DNA of 64,000 bases from SAR86 cluster bacterium SAR86B (GTDB lineage: Bacteria > Pseudomonadota > Gammaproteobacteria > Magnimaribacterales > D2472): positions 310,001-374,000 of the forward strand of contig CAJJCW010000001.1 in assembly GCA_905182885.1 (NCBI GenBank), read 5' to 3'. Below the pieces are notes generated by a model that was not told the DNA's origin, ran no database searches, and saw nothing but the letters and a program-made list of their open reading frames with translations. Of the stretch, positions 33,328 to 40,707 are shown piece after piece. The translations under genes and the position numbers were made by a program. Numbering within the stretch: position 1 is the stretch's first letter; each line of letters opens with the position of its first letter.

Positions 33328-34569
33328 ATGGATTTTTTTAACTACAAAGACGGCAAGCTATTTTGTGAAGGCGTAGACCTTTCGCTTATTTCAAAAACAT
33401 TTGATACACCTGCTTATGTATATTCAAAAAAAACTCTTGAAAGGCATATAGATGCATATATCGAATCTTTTACATCCTCTAATAATTTAGTCTGCTTTGC
33501 TGTTAAGTCATTGAGCAATATTTCAATTCTTAAGATACTTAAAGATAAGGGTTGCGGCTTTGACATTGTTTCAGGAGGTGAGTTACATCGGGTCATGTTG
33601 GCAGGCGCTGATCCTAAAAAAATAATATTTTCAGGTGTCGGTAAATCCAAGAGTGAGATAGCTTTGGGAATAAAAAATGATGTCTTATCGTTTAATATCG
33701 AGTCTTCATCAGAGCTTTATAGAATAGAAAAGGTTGCTAAAGATCTAGGAAAGATTGCTCCAGTATCAATTAGATTCAATCCTGACGTAGACTCAGGCGG
33801 GCATGATTACATTACAACGGGTAGAAAGGGAGATAAGTTTGGAATTTCCTCAATTGAAGATATTTTGAATCTAAGTAATCATATTTCAAACTCTGACAGT
33901 CTAAAAATTGTCGGTGTTGCCTGTCATATAGGATCTCAGATACTTGGATTGGATAGTTATAAAGCTGCGGCTAGAAAAACTATTGAGCTTGCAGATAAAT
34001 TGCTTGACCTTGGTATTGAGCTTGATTTTTTAGACTTAGGTGGTGGCTTGGGTGTCCCCTACAATGGCGAAACACCTCCGTCTCCAAATGAATTGGTTGC
34101 CTGTCTTGAAAGTGAGCTATCAGAAAGAAAAGAAAGAATCATAATAGAGCCAGGAAGAAGTATCTCTGCTAATGCCGGAATACTTCTTACCAAGGTTGAG
34201 TACATTAAAGATGAATTTTTAATAGTAGATGCGGCAATGAATGATCTTCTTAGGCCAGCATTATATAAAGCAGAACATGATGTATGGAATCTAGATAAGA
34301 ATAACGCCCAAGAAACTAAAGTTTGGAATATTGTAGGTCCTATTTGTGAATCCTCAGATTTCTTAGCAAGGAATATTAGCATTCCTGCTAAAGAAGAAGA
34401 TGTACTAGCAATAAAATCGGCTGGAGCATATGGCTTTGTGATGTCTTCAAATTATAATTCCAGGCCAAGATGTCCTGAAATTCTTGTAGATGAAGATAAG
34501 TTTAAGCTTATAAGAAAAAGAGAAAGTTTAGATGATCTTGTTCGTTCTGAGATAAATCCGGATGATTAG
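33328..34569 (+). CDS. lysA: Diaminopimelate decarboxylase
   Basis: A 413-residue PLP enzyme that makes lysine from meso-diaminopimelate. FAVKSLSNISILKIL carries the PLP lysine (about residue 57). VACHIGSQI, DLGGGLGVPY, IIEPGRSISANAG and the C-terminal GAYGFVMSSNYNSRPR are typical of the fold III family. The ATG directly follows the lptM stop. The end overlaps dapF by 8 bases. Confidence 0.96.
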   Translation: MDFFNYKDGKLFCEGVDLSLISKTFDTPAYVYSKKTLERHIDAYIESFTSSNNLVCFAVKSLSNISILKILKDKGCGFDIVSGGELHRVMLAGADPKKIIFSGVGKSKSEIALGIKNDVLSFNIESSSELYRIEKVAKDLGKIAPVSIRFNPDVDSGGHDYITTGRKGDKFGISSIEDILNLSNHISNSDSLKIVGVACHIGSQILGLDSYKAAARKTIELADKLLDLGIELDFLDLGGGLGVPYNGETPPSPNELVACLESELSERKERIIIEPGRSISANAGILLTKVEYIKDEFLIVDAAMNDLLRPALYKAEHDVWNLDKNNAQETKVWNIVGPICESSDFLARNISIPAKEEDVLAIKSAGAYGFVMSSNYNSRPRCPEILVDEDKFKLIRKRESLDDLVRSEINPDD

Positions 34570-35344
34570 TTTTGATAAAATGCACGGTAATGGTAATGAT
34601 TTCATTATCTTAAATTCTATTGAGAAAGATTTTGCGCCCTCAAAAGTATTTATTAAAAAAAATTCGGACAGAAAATTTGGAATAGGATTTGATCAGCTAA
34701 TTTTAGTAAAGCTGCCTAATAAAGAAGATTCAGATTTCTTTATTAAGTTTTATAATGCCGATGGCGGAGAGGCTGATATGTGCCTTAATGGAATAAGGTG
34801 CGCTGTTTCGTATATTTGGAAACATAGGTTTGCCCCAAAAGGACCCTTAGTTCTTGAAACAAATAAAAAAACAGTAATCTGCAAGCCTTCTGGAAAAAAT
34901 ATTCAAGCATCATTTCAAATGCCGCTAGAGGTTAGTAATGACAAGCTTCACTCATCTATTAAAAAACACCTTAAAGATGAAAAATTTTTTATAGTAGATG
35001 CTGGAAACAAGCATTTATGTATTAAGAAAAGAAATATTAAAAAAGAAGATCTAAATTTACTTTATTCAAAATTAGAAAAAATAATTAAGCCCTATAAGAT
35101 TAATTTATCAATCTTTAAACAGAGCAAAGAGCTTGTGGAAATAAGAACATATGAGAATGGTGTTGGAGAAACTCTTTCCTGCGGTTCGGCATCTGCATCA
35201 GTATCGTCTTTGTGTCTTGGTGGTAAGATAAATAAAGTTACTGTTGTATCCTCTGGTGGAGAAATAAAGTTTACCAAATCTAACCATGATATTTTAATGA
35301 CTGGGCCATCGGCTCATATATTTTCAGGAGATATTGATGAGTAA
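34562..35344 (+). CDS. dapF: Diaminopimelate epimerase
   Basis: A 260-residue cofactor-free epimerase converting LL- to meso-diaminopimelate for peptidoglycan and lysine. MHGNGNDFII opens the protein, ADMCLNGIRCAVSYIW bears the first catalytic cysteine and GETLSCGSASASVSSLCLG the second. The usual GxCGNG of the first site is replaced by MCLNG here, and GTGACA of the second by CGSASA, both conservative. It is somewhat shorter than E. coli DapF (274). Confidence 0.95.
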   Translation: MISFDKMHGNGNDFIILNSIEKDFAPSKVFIKKNSDRKFGIGFDQLILVKLPNKEDSDFFIKFYNADGGEADMCLNGIRCAVSYIWKHRFAPKGPLVLETNKKTVICKPSGKNIQASFQMPLEVSNDKLHSSIKKHLKDEKFFIVDAGNKHLCIKKRNIKKEDLNLLYSKLEKIIKPYKINLSIFKQSKELVEIRTYENGVGETLSCGSASASVSSLCLGGKINKVTVVSSGGEIKFTKSNHDILMTGPSAHIFSGDIDE

Positions 35345-35966
35345 AAAGCTAGATCCAAAAGATGTGGAATTATTTCTCTTAGATAATATAGATTTTTTTG
35401 AATCGAGGGAGTCTCTAGTTGGTGAGCTTAAGTTTAAGCACTCATCAAGTTCTGCATCTTCTTTGTTAGAACGTCAAATTATGAAATTAAGAGATGAGCA
35501 AAAAGACCTTATGGATCTTCTTTCATCTTTTATAAAAACGGCATCGCTTAATGAAGATTTATTTAATAAATCAAAAGATTTAACTCTTTCGATACTAGGA
35601 TCATCCACCAAGGAAGAGGTTATTAGTAAGGTTCAGGATGATTTCATGAAAAACTTTAGTGTTGATAACTGTATCCTTGAATTTCTTGAAAATACAAAGA
35701 TGGATGAAGTTGAAAGCAAAACGGGAATGTCTTTTCACAAAGGAGCAATTTTTTGTGGATCGTATTCTAACGAAAAAATGGAACTCCTCTTCGGTGACAG
35801 TAAAGTAGAATCAATGGCGATCGCAGTAATAGCAGGGGGCAAAGATCTAGCCCTTTTAAAATTAGGAAGTTATGAGCGAACTAGATATCTCGGAGATGAA
35901 GATACTACTTTCATAGAATACATAAGAGATATTTTAGATAAGAAATTTTCCTCTTTTGATGTCTAG
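35337..35966 (+). CDS. DUF484 family protein
   Basis: A 209-residue protein starting at the ATG at 35337 (the track begins one codon earlier at TTG). Located between dapF and xerC, the conserved position of DUF484 (YigA). It starts DPKDVELFLLDNIDFFESRESLV, followed by a coiled-coil stretch (LLERQIMKLRDEQKDLMDLL) and a GAF-like domain. The AVIAGGKDLALLKLGSYERTRY part near the end matches the family. Function is unknown. A regulatory or sensory role is often guessed from the GAF-like fold. Confidence 0.87.
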   Translation: MSKKLDPKDVELFLLDNIDFFESRESLVGELKFKHSSSSASSLLERQIMKLRDEQKDLMDLLSSFIKTASLNEDLFNKSKDLTLSILGSSTKEEVISKVQDDFMKNFSVDNCILEFLENTKMDEVESKTGMSFHKGAIFCGSYSNEKMELLFGDSKVESMAIAVIAGGKDLALLKLGSYERTRYLGDEDTTFIEYIRDILDKKFSSFDV

Positions 35967-36855
35967 CGACTATTTTGTCTCGAAAGATGTAAAGCTTTAC
36001 ATCGATTATATTTCTGAAGTTAAGAATCTTTCAATTAATACAAGCTCTTCCTACAACCGAGATCTTCAAAAACTAATTAAATATCTTCAATTAATAAATA
36101 TTACGAACTATTCTGACATATCAGATGATGTCTGCTCTGGCTGGATTGGTAATTTATACTCTCTGGATATCAACCCAAGAAGTATCCAAAGACATCTATC
36201 TTCTGGCAAAGGTTTTTTTAGGTTTCTAAAAAAAAATCATAGAATAGATGCTTCTCCATTTGAACTTGTTAAGGCTCCTAAAACTCCCAGCTATCTTCCG
36301 GAAGTTCTTTCTCCTGAAAGTGTAGAGCAATTATTAAACTTTAAGCCAGACGGACCTCTTGAATTGAGAGATCTTGCTATTGTGGAGCTAATGTATTCAT
36401 CGGGATTGCGTGTATCAGAAACTGCAGGCGTTGACTTAGATCATTTTGAAGAGGAAATGTCATTTCTAAGGATTTTGGGCAAAGGCTCAAAAACAAGACT
36501 AGTGCCCCTTGGCAGATATGCAATAAATGCCATCAAAAATTGGGTATATGAAAGATCTAAATATTCTGGGGAATCTGGTGCTCTTTTTATAAATCTTAAG
36601 GGCTCTAGACTAACTGTAAGAAGCATCCAGTTAAGATTAAAAAGACTGGCAACAAAGCAAGGACTTCCTCCAATACACCCGCACATGCTTCGACATAGTT
36701 TTGCTACGCATATGCTAGAGTCGAGTGGTGATCTTAGAACAATTCAGGAATTACTAGGTCATAGCTCACTCTCTACAACACAAATTTATACTAAATTAGA
36801 TTATCAACATTTAGTTAAGATTTACGATAAGGCACACCCAAGGGCAAAAAAATGA
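35959..36855 (+). CDS. xerC: Tyrosine recombinase XerC
   Basis: A 298-residue site-specific recombinase that resolves chromosome dimers at dif with XerD. N-terminal SAM-like domain (SVYxxDL-type NTSSSYNRDLQKLIKYL) and catalytic domain with ELMYSSGLRVSETAGVDL (Arg), HMLRHSFATHML (His-x-x-Arg), LGHSSLSTTQIYT (His, nucleophile Tyr). Length equals E. coli XerC (298). The start at ATG 35959 overlaps the DUF484 end. The dapF-yigA-xerC-yigB context supports XerC rather than XerD. Confidence 0.96.
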   Translation: MSSDYFVSKDVKLYIDYISEVKNLSINTSSSYNRDLQKLIKYLQLINITNYSDISDDVCSGWIGNLYSLDINPRSIQRHLSSGKGFFRFLKKNHRIDASPFELVKAPKTPSYLPEVLSPESVEQLLNFKPDGPLELRDLAIVELMYSSGLRVSETAGVDLDHFEEEMSFLRILGKGSKTRLVPLGRYAINAIKNWVYERSKYSGESGALFINLKGSRLTVRSIQLRLKRLATKQGLPPIHPHMLRHSFATHMLESSGDLRTIQELLGHSSLSTTQIYTKLDYQHLVKIYDKAHPRAKK

Positions 36856-37563
36856 AAGATATTAAGTTAATAACCTTTGATCTTGATGATACTTTTTGGG
36901 ATATTGAGCCAGTCATTATTAAGGCTGAAATGGAAACAAGACATTGGCTTGAGGAAAGGGTTGGTGTTGTTGAATGGGGTTCTATGAAAGATCTCCTTAG
37001 CTTCAGGAAGGAACTCATTTTAAAAAATCCTATTTTAGAATGGGATATAAGCCTTCTTAGAAAAGAAATTTATAGAGATAAGCTAAAAAATATTATTACA
37101 GATGATTTAGAAAGAGAGGAGGTAGTCGAAGAATCTTATAAAATTTTTATAGATAAAAGACATGATGTAACTTTTTATGAAGGTGTATTTGATGCAATCA
37201 AGCAACTTTCTAAAAGATACCCTTTAGGAGTTTTAACTAATCGGCAACGCTGATATATTTAAATTTGATATTGGTAGGTATTTTGATTTTTCTATTTGCT
37301 CTTCAGATGTACAAAGTAATAAGCCTGGAAAAGCACACTTCATTAAAGCGTTGGAAGGCTATAAAAATATAACTTTTAATGAGGTTGTTCATATTGGTGA
37401 TGATCAGGTGAACGATGTTTGTGGTGCTCAAGATCTAGGAATTAATGCTTTATGGTTTAATAATAAAAATGCAAAATGGGACCAAGATAATGCTGTGCCT
37501 ATTGAATTTAATCAGTGGAACAAATGCATAGATATAATAGAGAAAATTAATGAGTCAAAGTGA
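36852..37563 (+). CDS. yigB: YigB-like HAD-superfamily phosphatase (frameshifted in this sequence)
   Basis: HAD hydrolase following xerC, as yigB does in E. coli, where YigB dephosphorylates FMN. The first frame has the nucleophile motif ITFDLDDTFWDIEP and runs to LGVLTNRQR at 37253. A neighbouring frame carries the rest, reading TNGNADIFKFDIGRYFDF, then SNKPGKAHF (motif III lysine) and VVHIGDDQVNDVCGAQ (motif IV). One extra base at about 37242 accounts for the break (712 bases in all). The restored protein is about 236 residues, normal for the family. It overlaps xerC by 4 bases and the next gene by 14. Confidence 0.87.
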
Positions 37564-37783
37564 AGTTACAGAAGCTATTTTAAATATTCTAAAAAAGGAA
37601 GTTGGTGCGCTAGAAAAGCTTTTGCCATCTGATATTTTAAAATCTCTGGAAGAAAAGATTAATCCAGAAGTAAATAGAATTATTGAGGGGAGCGGTTATA
37701 TCAAAAAGACAAAGTATGAGGCTCTTAAAAATAACATAGACAAGCTAGAAAAAAGAATTATAGACTTGGAAAAAGAATTATAA
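37550..37783 (+). CDS. Small helical protein, possibly UbiK/BMFP-like
   Basis: A 77-residue, highly charged helical protein whose end (KKTKYEALKNNIDKLEKRIIDLEKEL) is a leucine-zipper-like coiled coil. UbiK (YqiC) proteins have the same size and a C-terminal coiled coil after a short membrane-active N-terminus, and interact with UbiJ. However, the diagnostic residues are not strong enough for certainty. It overlaps the yigB-like gene by 14 bases, and its stop overlaps the convergent cytochrome gene by 6. Confidence 0.5.
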   Translation: MSQSEVTEAILNILKKEVGALEKLLPSDILKSLEEKINPEVNRIIEGSGYIKKTKYEALKNNIDKLEKRIIDLEKEL

Positions 37784-38182
37784 AGTAACTATATATTTTG
37801 ATAGGTCTTTAATATCTTTATCAGACAAGGCTGCCGCCTGAGCGTACATCAAAGCACTTTGGGCGCCCCTTTCTTCTTTGTTTTTGTATTGAACAAGAGC
37901 AGCTGCTATATATTCACTCTTTGAGCCTTTAAAGGATGGGCCAATGCCGCCTTCTCCTTGAGCTCCATGACATGCAATACATCCAGCATATAGCTTAGTT
38001 ACTTTAGAGTCAGTTCCTGATGAGGCCTGAGCAATTGCCGCCGAAGAGCCACAGTCCTGACCCTCAACACAAATATTTACTTTAAGACTAAGTCTTTGTA
38101 TAACTGAGTCATCGTACTTCTTTCCATTAAATAAAAAGAGTGCGCATAGAGGTAAAATATAAAGATAGTATTTATTTTTCAT
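37778..38182 (-). CDS. Cytochrome c5-like periplasmic monoheme protein
   Basis: A 134-residue exported protein starting at ATG 38182 (MKNKYYLYILPLCALFLF signal). The track start at 38230 would extend into the dsbA reading frame. One heme site, GCIACHGAQGEGG, and a candidate axial methionine in SALMYAQA fit cytochrome c5/class I. ICVEGQDCG gives two further cysteines before the heme domain. It probably shuttles electrons to the cytochrome oxidase together with cytochrome c4 upstream. Confidence 0.85.
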   Translation of the reverse strand: MKNKYYLYILPLCALFLFNGKKYDDSVIQRLSLKVNICVEGQDCGSSAAIAQASSGTDSKVTKLYAGCIACHGAQGEGGIGPSFKGSKSEYIAAALVQYKNKEERGAQSALMYAQAAALSDKDIKDLSKYIVTL

Positions 38183-38189
38183 TTTATTC

Positions 38190-38815
38190 CTAAGAGTTTG
38201 GTCTTTGTAATTCAACAACGTGATCAACAACTTTTAACATATCAGCAAGGCTTCCTTTCGACTCAATAATATATGTACCATCAACTACAATCATGGGTAC
38301 CGATGAGATCTTAAGTTGCCTTGCATACTTAATACTCCTATTAACTTTTTGCTTTACTGTAAAAGATTCTAAATATTGAGCCGTTACTTCTGGAGCAATG
38401 CCGAATTTAGATAAGAAATCTTGAATGGCTTTTGGGCTTTGGAGGAAATTACCTTCTTTATGAATAGTTACAAAAACAGCAGAATGAGTAGCCTGGATCT
38501 AGTTTTAATGCCTCTATAGTATAAGAATAATGCTGCATGAAGCTGGTGAATTGGGCCCCATGTTATCGGCATTTTAATTAATATAGTATCGTCTGCTTGC
38601 CTGGCTTCCCAAGAATTTATTGAGGGCTCAAAAGAGTAGCAATGTGTACAGCCATACCAAAATGACTCAGTTACTTCTACTATGCCATCTCTTTTAACCG
38701 GAAGAGGGTTGTCAACTAAGCGATAATCTTTTCCCAGCTTATATTCGGCACTTACCGAAACTGCAAAAAAAGCTATTAGAAATAATTTAGAGAATTTTTT
38801 TAAATATAATGTCAT
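38190..38815 (-). CDS. dsbA: Thiol:disulfide interchange protein DsbA (two frameshifts in this sequence)
   Basis: Periplasmic disulfide oxidase. The track ORF from 38815 shows the signal peptide and the thioredoxin-like active site with a CxxC of CTHC (SFWYGCTHCYSFEP), then ITWGPIHQLHAALF before losing frame. A second frame gives YTIEALKLDPGYS. A third gives AVFVTIHKEGNFLQ, then ISSVPMIVVDGTYII (cis-Pro loop) and VVELQRPNS to a stop at 38190. Two single-base insertions near 38526 and 38484 explain this (626 bases, two too many). The restored length is about 207 residues, as expected. It lies between cytochromes c4 and c5, with dsbB in the same window. Confidence 0.9.
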
Positions 38816-39477
38816 TTGTATAGTCCGTGCATGTAGTTTGATAAAGCATCAATTTCTTTATCGGTTAAATTTTCAGCAATTGATTGCATGACAAGGGCTT
38901 GTTCGCCTGCATTCCTTTCCTTTGATCTATATGCTTTTAATGTGGATGTAAGATAACCAACTTGCTGTCCTGCAAGTGATGGGAATCCTGCAAGACTATT
39001 ACCGTCCCCATAAACTGAATGACATGCTGTACATGCTGGAATAGCTTTTTTCATATTGCCTGATCTGTATAAACTTTCACCAAGGGCAAGAAGCTCTTCG
39101 TCGTTCTTGGCTTTGCCAACTGTTGCCTCTTGTGAAGAATAAAATGCTGCTATATTTAATAAATCATCATCCTTAAGAGATTGAAGGTATGGGGTAACTG
39201 ACATCATAAGAGCATTATTTCTTTCGCCATCTTTAAAATATTGAAGTTGTTCGTATACATATCTCTGGTTTTGACCAGCTAATTTTGGCCAGTCAGAATT
39301 TATACTATTACCATCTGATCCGTGACATGCAGAACAAGTTGCAACAAGTTCGCTTCCTTTGTCTGCATTACCTAGTTTAAAGCCATGAGGCATGTCTTCA
39401 GAATGCGACGCATTCTCAGCTGCGCTGATATTAAATGTCATGCTGAAAGATGTAATGATTACGAGAAGTAATTTCAT
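38812..39477 (-). CDS. Cytochrome c4 (diheme, periplasmic)
   Basis: A 221-residue exported diheme cytochrome. The signal peptide is followed by two similar halves, each with one heme site: ATCSACHGSDGNS (about residue 50) and PACTACHSVYGDGNS (about residue 153). Each is followed by a PxLAGQ segment (WPKLAGQNQRYVYEQL; FPSLAGQQVGYLTSTL). Cytochrome c4 donates electrons to terminal oxidases. The c4-dsbA order opposite engB and near polA is the same as in Pseudomonas-like genomes. Overlaps dsbA by 4 bases. Confidence 0.95.
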   Translation of the reverse strand: MKLLLVIITSFSMTFNISAAENASHSEDMPHGFKLGNADKGSELVATCSACHGSDGNSINSDWPKLAGQNQRYVYEQLQYFKDGERNNALMMSVTPYLQSLKDDDLLNIAAFYSSQEATVGKAKNDEELLALGESLYRSGNMKKAIPACTACHSVYGDGNSLAGFPSLAGQQVGYLTSTLKAYRSKERNAGEQALVMQSIAENLTDKEIDALSNYMHGLYK

Positions 39478-39545
39478 ATGTTTTAAATAAGTATGTCTTA
39501 GTGATGTGTATTATAAACATAGGTTGGTATGATATAAACGTTTAA

Positions 39546-40124
39546 ATGAAAAACCTTTTTAAAGAATCCGAATTCATGCTTGGTGTAACCAAGTTCAAAA
39601 ATCTTCCTGAAGATGAAGGTGTGGAAATATTATTGGCTGGGAGATCTAATGCTGGTAAGTCTAGCGCTCTAAACGCACTTACTGAGAACCCCAAGCTTGC
39701 ACGAATAAGTAAGACTCCTGGAAGAACTACTGAAATAAATTACTTTAGAGTAAATGAAACTTTAAAGTTTGTTGACTTGCCTGGCTATGGTTTTGCTAAA
39801 TCAAGTTTTCATAAAAGAAAGGATTGGGCGCCTCTTTTAGAAGAGTATTTTGCAAAGAGGCAGTCCTTTAAGGCCGTAGTTATTTTTATGGATATTCGAC
39901 ACCCGCTTAAAGACAGTGACAGAGATTTAATTGATTTGTGCAATAACTCAGATGTTGCTTTTATCCCTGTACTAACAAAAAGTGACAAGCTATCAAACAA
40001 TCAAAAAGCAAAAGCAGTTGCTGCAGTTAATAGACAGATGCAGGATTGTGAAGCTATAGCTGTTTCTTCTAAAGATATTGTGGGCTTTGACAAGTTAACA
40101 AGGGCCATATTAGAATTCTGTTAA
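39546..40124 (+). CDS. engB: Ribosome biogenesis GTP-binding protein EngB
   Basis: A 192-residue GTPase (YihA/YsxC) needed for late 50S assembly. Motifs: G1 LAGRSNAGKSSALNAL, G2 GRTTEINYF, G3 VDLPGYGFAK, G4 TKSDKL and G5 AVSSKD. Size matches the family (about 200). It is divergent from cytochrome c4 and overlaps the COQ4-like gene by one base (TAATG). Confidence 0.97.
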   Translation: MKNLFKESEFMLGVTKFKNLPEDEGVEILLAGRSNAGKSSALNALTENPKLARISKTPGRTTEINYFRVNETLKFVDLPGYGFAKSSFHKRKDWAPLLEEYFAKRQSFKAVVIFMDIRHPLKDSDRDLIDLCNNSDVAFIPVLTKSDKLSNNQKAKAVAAVNRQMQDCEAIAVSSKDIVGFDKLTRAILEFC

Positions 40125-40639
40125 TGCTTGAATATCAAAAACAGGACTGCAGCTTAACTATAGCTGAAGGTCTAGAGTGCTATTACAATTCATTCCCCAA
40201 ATCTAAAGAGGTTTTTAAAGACAATCCTCAATCAGGGACTTTGCTAAGAGACCATGACTGCACACATGTTATTTTTGGCTTAGATATAAGCCTAGAACAT
40301 GAGGCTGTCCTCGATTCTTGGGTGCTTTGGGGCTGTTCGTTTAAATGGAAATATTTACTAGGTTATAACAAGCTTCCTGAGCTGAAAGAACTGAATAAAA
40401 GACTTTTCAAGGAACTTGGTGTCATTGGTTTCATAAAGCTTTATTGGAAGGTCGGTGCAATTAAAAGAAAGGTAATTTATAGAACTTTTAAAATGCAAAA
40501 GAAATGGCCATTTAAAGTTCCTGAACAATATTTATCTATGAAGATATCTGACCTTAGAAAAATGCACGGAATTAAAATTCTTCTTCAAGAAGAGATGAAT
40601 TACGAACCAACAAAATGGTCTGGGTCTATAAATAACTGA
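40124..40639 (+). CDS. COQ4-like protein with HDxxHx11E motif
   Basis: A 171-residue protein with the segment LRDHDCTHVIFGLDISLEHE. This is exactly H-D-x-x-H followed by 11 residues and E, the metal-binding signature of COQ4. The eukaryotic sequence RxLHDVWHxLLG is closely similar around it. COQ4 is required for ubiquinone synthesis and has been linked to decarboxylation and hydroxylation at ring position C1. No signal or membrane span is visible. It is translationally coupled to engB. The C-terminal half (PEQYLSMKISDLRKMHG) is unassigned, and the protein is shorter than typical COQ4 (over 200). The family call rests mainly on the motif. A role in ubiquinone synthesis is inference. Confidence 0.65.
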   Translation: MLEYQKQDCSLTIAEGLECYYNSFPKSKEVFKDNPQSGTLLRDHDCTHVIFGLDISLEHEAVLDSWVLWGCSFKWKYLLGYNKLPELKELNKRLFKELGVIGFIKLYWKVGAIKRKVIYRTFKMQKKWPFKVPEQYLSMKISDLRKMHGIKILLQEEMNYEPTKWSGSINN

Positions 40640-40707
40640 TAAGAATTAGGTTTGTGCCACCTTGAATAATTAAAGAAAAATTAATTAATAATAAAGTTAT
40701 CCAAATT

